Source: Prevotella sp. UBA6994 (lineage in GTDB: Bacteria; Bacteroidota; Bacteroidia; Bacteroidales; Bacteroidaceae). From it: a stretch of DNA of 64,000 nucleotides. The notes below the pieces were generated by a model, which did not search any database, had not been told where the DNA came from, and was given only the letters and a program-made list of their open reading frames with translations. The translations under genes and the position numbers were made by a program. The DNA lies in contig DJXW01000001.1 of assembly GCA_002449845.1 (NCBI GenBank), positions 1 through 64,000 of the forward strand. The letters are read 5' to 3'. This document shows, piece after piece, positions 16,681 through 24,127 of this stretch (within the stretch, counting starts at the first letter, position 1; every line of letters starts with the position of its first letter).

Positions 16681-17239
16681 TATTCAACCAATTTTTAATG
16701 ATTGACCTGCCATCGGGCGTGAGTACGCTCTCTGGATGAAACTGTATTCCGTGAATGTCATAGTCTCGATGACGGAGAGCCATGATTTGTCCTTCATCAC
16801 TCACGGCTGTGATTTCCAAACATGCTGGAAACTCTGACCGATCTACCACCCAGCTATGATACCTTCCCATGACAATGCGTTTGGGAAGTCCGTCGAAGAT
16901 GTGATCAATTCCGAATTGTGTTCCTTCCGTAGCGACTCCATGATACACATCCGTGAGATTGGTCAGTTTTCCACCAAACACCTCACCTATTGCCTGATGA
17001 CCAAGACAAACTCCGAGAATGGGTTTCTTTCCTGCGTAAGTACGAATGACATCTAACAACAAGCCCGCTTCTGACGGAATGCCGGGACCAGGACTAAGGA
17101 TAATCTTGTCGAAAACTTCCAATTGATTGATTTCAAATTGGTCATTACGAAAGACGGTTACATCAGCACCCAGTTCTTTCACCAAATGAGACAAGTTATA
17201 CGTGAACGAGTCGTAATTATCTATGATAACGATTTTCAT
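16673..17239 (-). CDS. trpG: Anthranilate synthase component II (glutamine amidotransferase)
   Basis: A 188-residue class I amidotransferase that feeds ammonia from glutamine to TrpE. The ATG at 17239 gives the family start MKIVIIDNYDSFTYNL. An in-frame ATG at 17263 is possible but adds unmatched residues. The nucleophile Cys lies in GVCLGHQAIG (about 77-86), and the His/Glu pair in GIQFHPESVL (about 164-173). It is the last gene of the trp operon and follows trpE after 34 bases. It could also serve para-aminobenzoate synthesis, as amphibolic TrpG/PabA proteins do, but its place directly after trpE points to tryptophan. Confidence 0.92.
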   Translation of the reverse strand: MKIVIIDNYDSFTYNLSHLVKELGADVTVFRNDQFEINQLEVFDKIILSPGPGIPSEAGLLLDVIRTYAGKKPILGVCLGHQAIGEVFGGKLTNLTDVYHGVATEGTQFGIDHIFDGLPKRIVMGRYHSWVVDRSEFPACLEITAVSDEGQIMALRHRDYDIHGIQFHPESVLTPDGRSIIKNWLNIC

Positions 17240-17273
17240 GATACTTGAATTGTTTGTTGACATAATCAATGAT

Positions 17274-18665
17274 TTACATTTCCTCAGCCATCATAATGGC
17301 TCTACGCAAGGCACCTAACTTATTGTTAACTTCCTGCAATTCGTATTCCTCGTTGCTCTTGGCTACGATTCCTCCACCTGCCTGGAACCACAACTCACCG
17401 TTTCTGCTGACAAAAGTACGTATGGTAATGGCTTGATTCAAGTTGCCGTTCAGTCCTATATATCCAATACATCCTCCGTATGCGCCACGATTATGAGGCT
17501 CATACTCACTGATCAACTGCATAGCCCTTACCTTGGGCGCGCCGCTCAACGTACCTGCAGGGAACGTATCTATAAATGCCTGAATAGGATTGGCACCTTC
17601 GTTCAACTCACCAGAAACTCGGCTCACCAAATGTATCACGTGTGAATAATACTGTAAGTCTTTATAGAAATCCACTTTCACACCGTGACAATTCCTACTC
17701 AAATCATTTCTTGCCAAATCCACCAACATCACGTGTTCTGCATTCTCCTTCGGGTCATTGCGCAGATATTCCGCACCTCTCCTATCGGTCTCAGCATCAC
17801 CTGTACGTTTGGTCGTTCCGGCAATGGGGTCGATAAATGCCTTTCCGTCTTCTATGCGACAATGCGTTTCCGGCGAAGAACCGAAGATACGAAAACCACC
17901 GAAATCAAAATAAAAGAGATATGGACTGGGGTTGATACTTCGTAAAACACGATACAACTTAAAGTCGTCACCTTCGTATTTCTGAATGAAACGACGTGAG
18001 AGCACTATCTGAAACACGTCTCCACGCAAACAATGCTGAATGCCTCGCCTGATGTTAGCCTTGTGTTCCTCATCCATCAACGGAGAAGTGACGTTTCCAA
18101 TGGGATGAAAATCGTAGGTCTTCACATTCTGCTTGTTCATCAACATTTCCAATTGATTCAGTTCTCCCTCGTCGCCTAAGGTCACCATAGTCAACAGGTT
18201 TTTGAAATGGTCAAACACGATGATGTTCTTGAATAAGATGTACAACATATCCGGTGCATCATTCTTCTCCATCGTAGAATCCTTCACGTCAATATTCTCA
18301 AAATATCTTACCGCATTGAACGACGTATAGCCATACAAGCCACAATATTGACTACCCTCACCTTCCACGTGTATGCAATCCAGAAACTCCGTGATGGCTT
18401 GTGCCGTAGAATAATCCTTACTCAGCGGTTTTGTCTTGGTAGAATGGTCGGGGAAAGTCAAGATGGCATTTCCATGACTGATAGACACGCTCCCTATGGG
18501 ATGAATGCCAATGAAGGAACGACTGTTATTGGAATCATGGTAATCAGAACTTTCCATCAATGCACTTTGTGGATAAATGTCGCGTAAGTGCATGTACACT
18601 CCCACTGGCGTATAGAGGTCAGCCAAGATGGTTCGTTTGGTTGTGGTGTAGTTAAAAGTCTCCAT
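17274..18665 (-). CDS. trpE: Anthranilate synthase component I
   Basis: A 463-residue chorismate-utilising enzyme that makes anthranilate with TrpG. The start at 18665 (METFNYTTTKRTI) overlaps the trpB stop by 14 bases; an upstream non-ATG extension is unlikely. The chorismate-binding half has the conserved DPIAGTTKRTG (about 275), EHVMLVDLARND (about 305), GTLSGAPKVRAM (about 370) and GGGIVAKSNEEYE (about 425) blocks. The N-terminal half holds an ESSDYHDSNNSRSF segment near 37, the region where TrpE proteins carry the LLES tryptophan feedback site. Feedback inhibition is therefore likely but inferred. Confidence 0.93.
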   Translation of the reverse strand: METFNYTTTKRTILADLYTPVGVYMHLRDIYPQSALMESSDYHDSNNSRSFIGIHPIGSVSISHGNAILTFPDHSTKTKPLSKDYSTAQAITEFLDCIHVEGEGSQYCGLYGYTSFNAVRYFENIDVKDSTMEKNDAPDMLYILFKNIIVFDHFKNLLTMVTLGDEGELNQLEMLMNKQNVKTYDFHPIGNVTSPLMDEEHKANIRRGIQHCLRGDVFQIVLSRRFIQKYEGDDFKLYRVLRSINPSPYLFYFDFGGFRIFGSSPETHCRIEDGKAFIDPIAGTTKRTGDAETDRRGAEYLRNDPKENAEHVMLVDLARNDLSRNCHGVKVDFYKDLQYYSHVIHLVSRVSGELNEGANPIQAFIDTFPAGTLSGAPKVRAMQLISEYEPHNRGAYGGCIGYIGLNGNLNQAITIRTFVSRNGELWFQAGGGIVAKSNEEYELQEVNNKLGALRRAIMMAEEM

Positions 18666-19863
18666 ATTCTTTAGCCATTTGTTTGTTATTGAGATATGTT
18701 TGCACGTCTTTGTCTCCACGTCCACTCACCGTCAGCACCACCACATCATTGGGTTGGAACGACATTTTCTTCAGCATGGCAACGGCATGAGCACTTTCAA
18801 TGGCTGGGATTATTCCTTCCATTCTTGTCAGTTCAAATCCTGCATAAATAGCTTCATCGTCGTTGATGGCTTCCACATGCGTCCTGCCCAACTCAGCTAA
18901 GTTGGCGTGCATGGGTCCTATTCCCGGATAATCCAATCCTGCGGATATGGTAAATGCCTCCTTGATTTGTCCATCATCTGTCTGCATCACCAAGGTACGA
19001 GAACCATGAATGATTCCCTCCGTTCCACATTTCATGGTGGCTGCGGTATAGTCGGTATCTACTCCATGTCCACCTGCCTCGGCTAAGTAAATCTTCACTC
19101 TTTCGTCATTGATGTAGTGATAGATCGTACCTGCGGCATTACTGCCACCTCCCACGCAGGCAATCAGATAATCAGGGTAATCACGCCCTATTTTTTCTTG
19201 TAGTTGCCATTTGATTTCCTCACTGATAACACTTTGCATTTTGGCAACGATGTCGGGATAAGGGTGTGGTCCCATCGTACTTCCCACAATGTAAAAGGTC
19301 TCACGAGGATGACAGCACCAGTCGCGGATTGCCTCAGAGCAAGCATCGCTCAACGTCATGTTGCCCGTGGTAACGGGATGCACCTTTGCACCAAGCATTT
19401 TCATACGCTCCACGTTGGTATGTTGGCGCTCCACGTCGGTCTTACCCATGAATATCTCACATTCCATATCCATTAGCGCACACACCGTTGCGGTAGCCAC
19501 ACCATGTTGACCAGCTCCTGTTTCCGCAATGATACGAGTTTTCCCCATCTTCTTTGCCATCAAGATTTGACCAATGGTGTTGTTAATCTTGTGTGCACCC
19601 GTGTGGTTCAAGTCCTCACGCTTCAGGTAAAGTTGACAACCATATTTCTCACTCATGCGCTTGGCAAAATATAGAGGAGATGGTCTTCCCACGTAATCCT
19701 TTAAAAGTTGACGATAATCATTCTTAAAGTCCTCACTTTCGAGAATGGGCAAATACGCATCTTGCAAGTCGTGTACGCATTTATACAAGATTTCAGGCAC
19801 GTAAGCACCGCCATATTTGCCAAAGAAACCCTTATCGTCAATAAAATATTGATTTGTGTCCAT
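18652..19863 (-). CDS. trpB: Tryptophan synthase beta chain
   Basis: A 403-residue PLP enzyme that condenses indole with serine. The PLP lysine is in LNHTGAHKINNTIG (about 84-97). The glycine-rich phosphate loop is CVGGGSNAAG (about 234-243). The start ATG at 19863 lies 11 bases after the thioesterase stop. The end overlaps trpE. TrpB normally works as an alpha2-beta2 complex with TrpA; here trpA is separated from it by a thioesterase gene. Sequence and length match the main TrpB1 type, not the TrpB2 group. Confidence 0.95.
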   Translation of the reverse strand: MDTNQYFIDDKGFFGKYGGAYVPEILYKCVHDLQDAYLPILESEDFKNDYRQLLKDYVGRPSPLYFAKRMSEKYGCQLYLKREDLNHTGAHKINNTIGQILMAKKMGKTRIIAETGAGQHGVATATVCALMDMECEIFMGKTDVERQHTNVERMKMLGAKVHPVTTGNMTLSDACSEAIRDWCCHPRETFYIVGSTMGPHPYPDIVAKMQSVISEEIKWQLQEKIGRDYPDYLIACVGGGSNAAGTIYHYINDERVKIYLAEAGGHGVDTDYTAATMKCGTEGIIHGSRTLVMQTDDGQIKEAFTISAGLDYPGIGPMHANLAELGRTHVEAINDDEAIYAGFELTRMEGIIPAIESAHAVAMLKKMSFQPNDVVVLTVSGRGDKDVQTYLNNKQMAKEYGDF

Positions 19864-19874
19864 GTTGTTTATTT

Positions 19875-20288
19875 TTACATTAATCCATTATACGGCATTT
19901 CCACATCCTTGCGATAGGCAGTACCAGTCATGGTGCAAATCAAGCCCCCGTCTTGATTGGTCACTTTCACTTCGCAATAAGGAATCTTATGATGATTGAA
20001 AACTTCCGTGGCTTCGGCGGTTAACACGTCTCCCACTTTAGCCGAATGCAAGAAAGAAACGCTATTGCCAATTCCGAATGTCAATTTTCCCCTACTATTC
20101 ATCAAGGCGGCAAATGCCAAGTCGCCCAAGGTAAACAAGGCTCCACCCTGACAAACACCACCTGCATTGAGATGGTCGGGAGTAACGGTCATCTGCGTCT
20201 TTGCATAACCTTCCTTCACTTCAATTAATTGTACTCCGTTTACGGCGGCAAAGCGATCTTTCGTGTTCAGTAATTCCTTCAGTGTCAT
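19875..20288 (-). CDS. PaaI-like hotdog-fold thioesterase inside the trp operon
   Basis: A 137-residue hotdog-fold protein. The central helix region holds the PaaI-type HLNAGGVCQGGALFTLGDLAFA (about 40-60), with the Asn/Gly and Asp that shape the acyl-CoA thioesterase site. Its ATG overlaps the trpA stop as ATGA (20285-20288), and trpB starts 11 bases after it, so it is plainly co-transcribed. PaaI enzymes hydrolyse aryl-CoA or other acyl-CoA esters. No role in tryptophan synthesis is known to me. It sits exactly where the rotated gene order has its joint (trpA to trpB). Whether it removes a stray aromatic thioester or is a passenger cannot be told. Confidence 0.83.
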   Translation of the reverse strand: MTLKELLNTKDRFAAVNGVQLIEVKEGYAKTQMTVTPDHLNAGGVCQGGALFTLGDLAFAALMNSRGKLTFGIGNSVSFLHSAKVGDVLTAEATEVFNHHKIPYCEVKVTNQDGGLICTMTGTAYRKDVEMPYNGLM

Positions 20289-21061
20289 TTTCTTAAAGCA
20301 TCATATAACATATCCATTGCCTTGTCGGCATCTTTCGTTTCATTCAACAAAGTAACAAACTTCGAGCCGATGATGGCACCTGCGGCATTACTCTGTGCGC
20401 TCTCAAGTGTTTGCTTATTGGAAATACCAAATCCAATCATCCTTGGATTCTTGAGGTTCATTTCATTGATACGACGGAAATAGGCTTGCTTGGCATCATC
20501 AAAGCTTTTCTGCGCTCCCGTGATGCTTGCCGAACTTACCATATAGATAAAACCGTCTGTATGTTCGTCGATGAATCGAATACGCTCCTCACTCGTTTCG
20601 GGCGTAATCATCATGATGATACGCAAGTCGTACTTATCGGCAATGGGTTTCACCACTTCCATGTAGTCCTTAAAGGGCAAGTCGGGAATAATGGCACCAG
20701 AGACTCCCGCCTCTACACAACTCTGGCAAAACTTCTCAATGCCATAGTGCATGATGACGTTGAGGTATCCCATTAACACCAATGGTATCTGTACCTCATC
20801 CTTGATTTCCCTTAATTGGTCGAACAACAGTCTCAGCGTCATTCCATTGCGTAAAGCTATTGTTCCCGCACTTTGTATCACGGGACCGTCTGCCAATGGG
20901 TCGCTAAACGGAATGCCCACTTCTATCATGTCAATACCTCTTCGTTCAAGGGTCTTGATGACATCTCCCGTATTGTCGAGAGTGGGACATCCTGCACAAA
21001 AATACAATGACAACAACTTGCGGTCTTTGTTTTCGGCGAACAAGCGGTTGATTTTGTTCAT
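20285..21061 (-). CDS. trpA: Tryptophan synthase alpha chain
   Basis: A 258-residue TIM barrel that splits indole-3-glycerol phosphate into indole and glyceraldehyde 3-phosphate. The catalytic Glu is in MIEVGIPFSDPLADGP (about 45-60, E47 region), and the second acid is Asp in GAIIPDLPFKDY. The phosphate loop is IGFGISNKQ (about 208) and IIGSKFV (about 230). The start follows the trpF stop by one base. Confidence 0.94.
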   Translation of the reverse strand: MNKINRLFAENKDRKLLSLYFCAGCPTLDNTGDVIKTLERRGIDMIEVGIPFSDPLADGPVIQSAGTIALRNGMTLRLLFDQLREIKDEVQIPLVLMGYLNVIMHYGIEKFCQSCVEAGVSGAIIPDLPFKDYMEVVKPIADKYDLRIIMMITPETSEERIRFIDEHTDGFIYMVSSASITGAQKSFDDAKQAYFRRINEMNLKNPRMIGFGISNKQTLESAQSNAAGAIIGSKFVTLLNETKDADKAMDMLYDALRK

Positions 21062-21062
21062 C

Positions 21063-21752
21063 TTACTTCAACTCTGAAATAAATTTCTTCAATTTCTCTA
21101 CGTCCTTAACGCCAGGCTCTGTCTCGAAACGACTGTTGAGATCAATGCCGGCAAACTGAGGGTGATGGAAAGCTTTCACTTTCTCTGCATCGTCTGGACC
21201 AATTCCGCCACTCAACAAGAAGGGAATATCGCCATCATATTCATCGAGTATCGACCAGTCGAATTGTTCTCCACTTCCACCAGCATTGTCACACTTGGTG
21301 TCAAACAAGAACATATCCACAACGCCAACATAGTCTTTACATTTCTGAAGGTCGTCTTTGCAACCTACAGAGATAGTCTTTATAATCTTGATTCCTGGTT
21401 TGATGTCCGGGTCAACGGTACGACGGAAATTCTCTATCATCTCACGACTTTCCTCACCGTGCAACTGAACGTAATCCAAATTATAATTGTACACGCGCGT
21501 AACGATGCTTTGGGGCATATCGTCCACAAACACGCCTACTCGCTTGACACGATTGGCTGCCGGGCTCTTTTCGCCTTTTCTCTTCTTCAGTTCCTCCTCA
21601 CTGTAATCGGGAATGATTCCAGCTTGCGAGCTAATCATCATGACGAAACGAGGACTTTTTTGCCAAAAGATGAATCCCATCATGTCGATGTCTAACTCTG
21701 AAACGGCGCGAATGTTTTCGGTATCGCGCATACCACAAACTTTTATGATCAT
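21063..21752 (-). CDS. trpF: Phosphoribosylanthranilate isomerase
   Basis: A 229-residue TIM barrel that isomerises PRA to CdRP. The catalytic Cys is in MIIKVCGMRDTENI (residue 6), the general acid Asp in FLFDTKCDNAGGSG (about 146), and the product end in FLLSGGIGPDDA (about 177). A lysine-rich insertion (EELKKRKGEKSPAANRVKR, about 54-72) makes it slightly longer than usual. It lies 11 bases downstream of trpC. Confidence 0.92.
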   Translation of the reverse strand: MIIKVCGMRDTENIRAVSELDIDMMGFIFWQKSPRFVMMISSQAGIIPDYSEEELKKRKGEKSPAANRVKRVGVFVDDMPQSIVTRVYNYNLDYVQLHGEESREMIENFRRTVDPDIKPGIKIIKTISVGCKDDLQKCKDYVGVVDMFLFDTKCDNAGGSGEQFDWSILDEYDGDIPFLLSGGIGPDDAEKVKAFHHPQFAGIDLNSRFETEPGVKDVEKLKKFISELK

Positions 21753-21763
21753 GATTGTCGTAT

Positions 21764-22558
21764 TTATATGTTTAGTTTTGAAATAAATTCTTGCAATGAT
21801 TGTCCTGGGTTGTCGGTTCTCATGAAGTTTTCACCAATGAGGAAACCATTGAATCCAGCCATCTTGAGCATCTTCACCGTGTCTGGATGGGAAATGCCAC
21901 TCTCGCTAACTTTGCACACATCGTTCGGCAATCGGGAAGCCAAACGGAAACTATTCTGCACATCTGTAACGAAAGTGCCTAAATTACGGTTGTTGATACC
22001 ATACATGTCTGGCTCCAGTTCTGCATAGTCCAATTCGCGTTCTTCGTGCATTTCCAACAACACTTCCAATCCTAATTCGTGAGACAAGCGAATAAGCGAC
22101 TTACATTCCACGAGTGACAGGTCCGCTGCTATCAACAAGACGGCAGAAGCACCGCATAAACGAGCTTGGAACAATTGGTACTCGTCAATGATGAAGTTTT
22201 TATAAAGAATGGGAATAGTAACTCCCGACTCTCTTGCCACCTTGATGAAATCGTCTTTTCCACCGAAATACTTCTCATCAGTGAGAATGCTGATGGCAGA
22301 TGCCCCATTCTTCTGATAAGAGAGAGGAATCTCATTGGCTTTTCCTTCTTCCTTTATCCATCCTTTCGATGGAGACTTGCGCTTAAATTCGGCAATGATT
22401 CCCATAGGAGAATCCAATAAGGCTTGGCGCATAGATGGCTGAGGCATTTCTACAATGCCTTCCACCAATTGATATAATCGGGAAGGAGGAAGCTGCTCTT
22501 TAAATGCTGCCACTTCCAATCGCTTATGAGCTACTATTTCATCTAATACATCTTTCAT
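21764..22558 (-). CDS. trpC: Indole-3-glycerol phosphate synthase
   Basis: A 264-residue TIM barrel that closes the indole ring. Conserved marks are IIAEFKRKSPSKG (about 54-66, catalytic Glu/Lys), ISILTDEKYFGG (about 89), PILYKNFIIDEYQ (about 115), GINNRNLGTF (about 183) and SESGISHPDTV (about 217). It follows trpD after 89 bases that hold a 54-bp tandem repeat, so the distance to trpD is larger than elsewhere in the operon. Confidence 0.94.
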   Translation of the reverse strand: MKDVLDEIVAHKRLEVAAFKEQLPPSRLYQLVEGIVEMPQPSMRQALLDSPMGIIAEFKRKSPSKGWIKEEGKANEIPLSYQKNGASAISILTDEKYFGGKDDFIKVARESGVTIPILYKNFIIDEYQLFQARLCGASAVLLIAADLSLVECKSLIRLSHELGLEVLLEMHEERELDYAELEPDMYGINNRNLGTFVTDVQNSFRLASRLPNDVCKVSESGISHPDTVKMLKMAGFNGFLIGENFMRTDNPGQSLQEFISKLNI

Positions 22559-22588
22559 CTCTCGATAATTTTAAGATTGGCTAGGATT

Positions 22589-22642
22589 TTCTAGAAATAC
22601 TAGATATACTAGATATACTAGATCTTCTAGATCTTCTAGAAT
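22589..22642. repeat. Six tandem 9-bp CTAG repeats between trpD and trpC
   Basis: Six 9-bp units without gaps: TTCTAGAAA, TACTAGATA (twice), TACTAGATC, TTCTAGATC, TTCTAGAAT. Each holds a CTAG core, and the array as a whole is nearly self-complementary, so the trp mRNA could form a long imperfect hairpin here. It may set the ratio of trpD to the downstream genes or mark an RNase site. Confidence 0.9.
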
Positions 22643-22647
22643 CTTCC

Positions 22648-23655
22648 TTAGCTATTAAATTCCACGAATTTCTTGAAAGTCTTCAAGGCGTTTCCGCTCT
22701 CGATAGATTCCTTGGCGATTTCCAAGCATTCAAATATATCTTTCTTTCCCTGCTCCAATGTCATGATTCCAAAGGCAGCATTCGCCATGACGATTTCCTT
22801 CTGCGCTGGCAAACAACGGTTTTCCAACACATTGTCGAAGATTGCCGCAGCTTCCTCTTCTGAGGCACCAGCCACCAATTCATCTGGCTTAGCCACATGC
22901 AAGCCCAAATCAGAGGGAGAGAATATCTGTTCTAAATGGTTGCTCGTGATCTTGAAATCACTCGTCAATGATATTTCATCATAACCATCTATGCTGTTGA
23001 CGATACAATAGTCAATGCCTATCTTCTCGTACACATTCTTATATAAACGCATCTGGTCGAGATTTGCCACGCCTAACAATTGACACTTGGGTTGTGATGG
23101 GTTCACGATAGGTCCCAGAAGGTTGAAGCATGTTGGGAACTGCAAGGCTACCCTGATAGGACCGACAAACTTCATTGCCTTGGCAAACAATTGAGCATGA
23201 AGATAGACAATGCCACACTCTTCCATGCAACGGTTAAGTTGGTCGATGTCACTGGTGAATTTCACGCCATGATGCGCAATGACGTTTGAGGCTCCACTGG
23301 TAGAAGTGGCAGCGTAATTGCCATGTTTGGCAACCTTATATCCCGCACCAGCTATGACAAAACAAGATGTGGTAGAGATGTTGAACGTATTCTTCCTGTC
23401 ACCACCTGTGCCCACGACATCAATATACCTATCGCAATTCAATATGGCAGGAACGCCCGTCTCAAGGATTCCGTCCCTAAAGCCCAGCAACTCATCAACC
23501 GTAATGCCGCGCATCTGTATGGCTGTGAGCAATGCCGTAATTTGTTCGTTGGGGAACTCACTCTTGGTGATTCCCAATAGAATGTCGTGAGTTTCCTTTC
23601 GGGTAAGTTCCTCATGATTCAACATTCTGTTCAAGATGTCTTTCATTGTTGTCAT
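22648..23655 (-). CDS. trpD: Anthranilate phosphoribosyltransferase
   Basis: A 335-residue enzyme (start 23655, MTTMKDILNRMLNHEEL; 23646 is a close alternative) that joins anthranilate to PRPP. The PRPP loop is VVGTGGDRKNTFNIST (about 79-94), the conserved KHGNYAATSTSGASNV segment binds anthranilate and Mg (about 105-120), and GPIVNPSQPK (about 180) follows. An upstream in-frame extension to 23757 is rejected because it runs through the attenuator hairpin. It is the first structural gene of the operon, under control of the trp leader. Confidence 0.93.
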   Translation of the reverse strand: MTTMKDILNRMLNHEELTRKETHDILLGITKSEFPNEQITALLTAIQMRGITVDELLGFRDGILETGVPAILNCDRYIDVVGTGGDRKNTFNISTTSCFVIAGAGYKVAKHGNYAATSTSGASNVIAHHGVKFTSDIDQLNRCMEECGIVYLHAQLFAKAMKFVGPIRVALQFPTCFNLLGPIVNPSQPKCQLLGVANLDQMRLYKNVYEKIGIDYCIVNSIDGYDEISLTSDFKITSNHLEQIFSPSDLGLHVAKPDELVAGASEEEAAAIFDNVLENRCLPAQKEIVMANAAFGIMTLEQGKKDIFECLEIAKESIESGNALKTFKKFVEFNS

Positions 23656-23699
23656 AATAATATATATATATATGTGTTTGTTTGTTATTTCCATATTTG

Positions 23700-23730
23700 A
23701 AAAAAGGCCTGTCGCAAGAAACGGCAGACC
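23700..23730 (-). terminator. trp attenuator hairpin
   Basis: On the minus strand a stem of about 10 pairs (GGTCTGCCGT with GCGACAGGCC, one mismatch, two wobble pairs) and a five-base loop are followed by six T residues. It lies 46 bases after the leader stop codon and 44 bases before trpD, the expected place for an attenuator terminator. The competing antiterminator pairing could not be settled by eye. Confidence 0.85.
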
Positions 23731-23776
23731 CAATTTGTATCTTTTCAGTATCCACATGGCTCGTAACTCACGACTG

Positions 23777-23827
23777 TTAAAATCTTGAGAAACGCCACCA
23801 CCATGTATAAGAAACTGTCATGTTCAT
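23777..23827 (-). CDS. trpL: trp operon leader peptide with three consecutive Trp codons
   Basis: A 16-residue open frame, MNMTVSYTWWWRFSRF, whose codons 9-11 (23803 down to 23795) are TGG TGG TGG. It lies 16-18 bases downstream of the predicted transcription start and is followed by a hairpin plus U-run and then trpD. Tryptophan is the rarest residue, so three in a row in a 16-residue peptide in front of trpD is the hallmark of ribosome-mediated attenuation. When charged tRNA-Trp is scarce the ribosome stalls here and the terminator should not form. The family principle is established; its use in this operon is inferred from position and sequence. Confidence 0.92.
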   Translation of the reverse strand: MNMTVSYTWWWRFSRF

Positions 23828-23849
23828 ACGTTATGTTTTAATTCGTTTG

Positions 23850-23880
23850 CAAATTTACATATTTTCTTTGAATAGACAAA
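23850..23880 (-). promoter_or_regulatory. Promoter of the trp operon
   Basis: On the minus strand TTTG (23877-23880), exactly 19 bases, then TAAATTTG (23850-23857). The start of transcription is predicted at about 23843-23845, just ahead of trpL. Confidence 0.85.
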
Positions 23881-23989
23881 CAAAATGATAGAAAAAATGA
23901 CAAAAAAAATTTTTTTGAGTTTAGTATAATAATTAATGTATAATGTGCGTTTAACAAATATAAGAGAGAATAATTTCAATCAATAGCCT

Positions 23990-24112
23990 ATGGAGTATTT
24001 TACATCTGAAGAAAAACCATCCGAAATGACCTTGAATATCATTCGACAAATCGCCTATACTTATCGCGTAATGAGAAGTAATGGCAAAAACGTGTCTTAT
24101 TGTTTAAATTAA
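23990..24112 (+). CDS. Conserved-looking 40-residue small protein
   Basis: An ATG-started frame of 40 codons beginning MEYFTSEEKPSEMTLNIIRQ and ending in CLN. It lies between the divergent trp promoter and rpe, ending 15 bases before the rpe ATG. It reads as a plausible amphipathic helix (TLNIIRQIAYTYRV) rather than random sequence. I have the impression that similar short proteins (acidic start, PSE-TLxxIRQIAYTYR) occur in other Bacteroidota, but I cannot confirm this here. It may be a small regulatory or structural protein, or a leader peptide for rpe. The function is unknown. Confidence 0.6.
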   Translation: MEYFTSEEKPSEMTLNIIRQIAYTYRVMRSNGKNVSYCLN

Positions 24113-24127
24113 AGCATTTCCGGTTAC

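Noticed and set aside
16081..17239. UpxY-like gene as head of a capsule locus
   Set aside because: Its transcript runs only into a terminator facing prfC; no glycosyltransferase or polysaccharide export gene follows.
22648..23757. Longer trpD starting at 23757
   Set aside because: The extra codons run through the attenuator hairpin and U-run and match no TrpD N-terminus; the ATG at 23655 fits the family.
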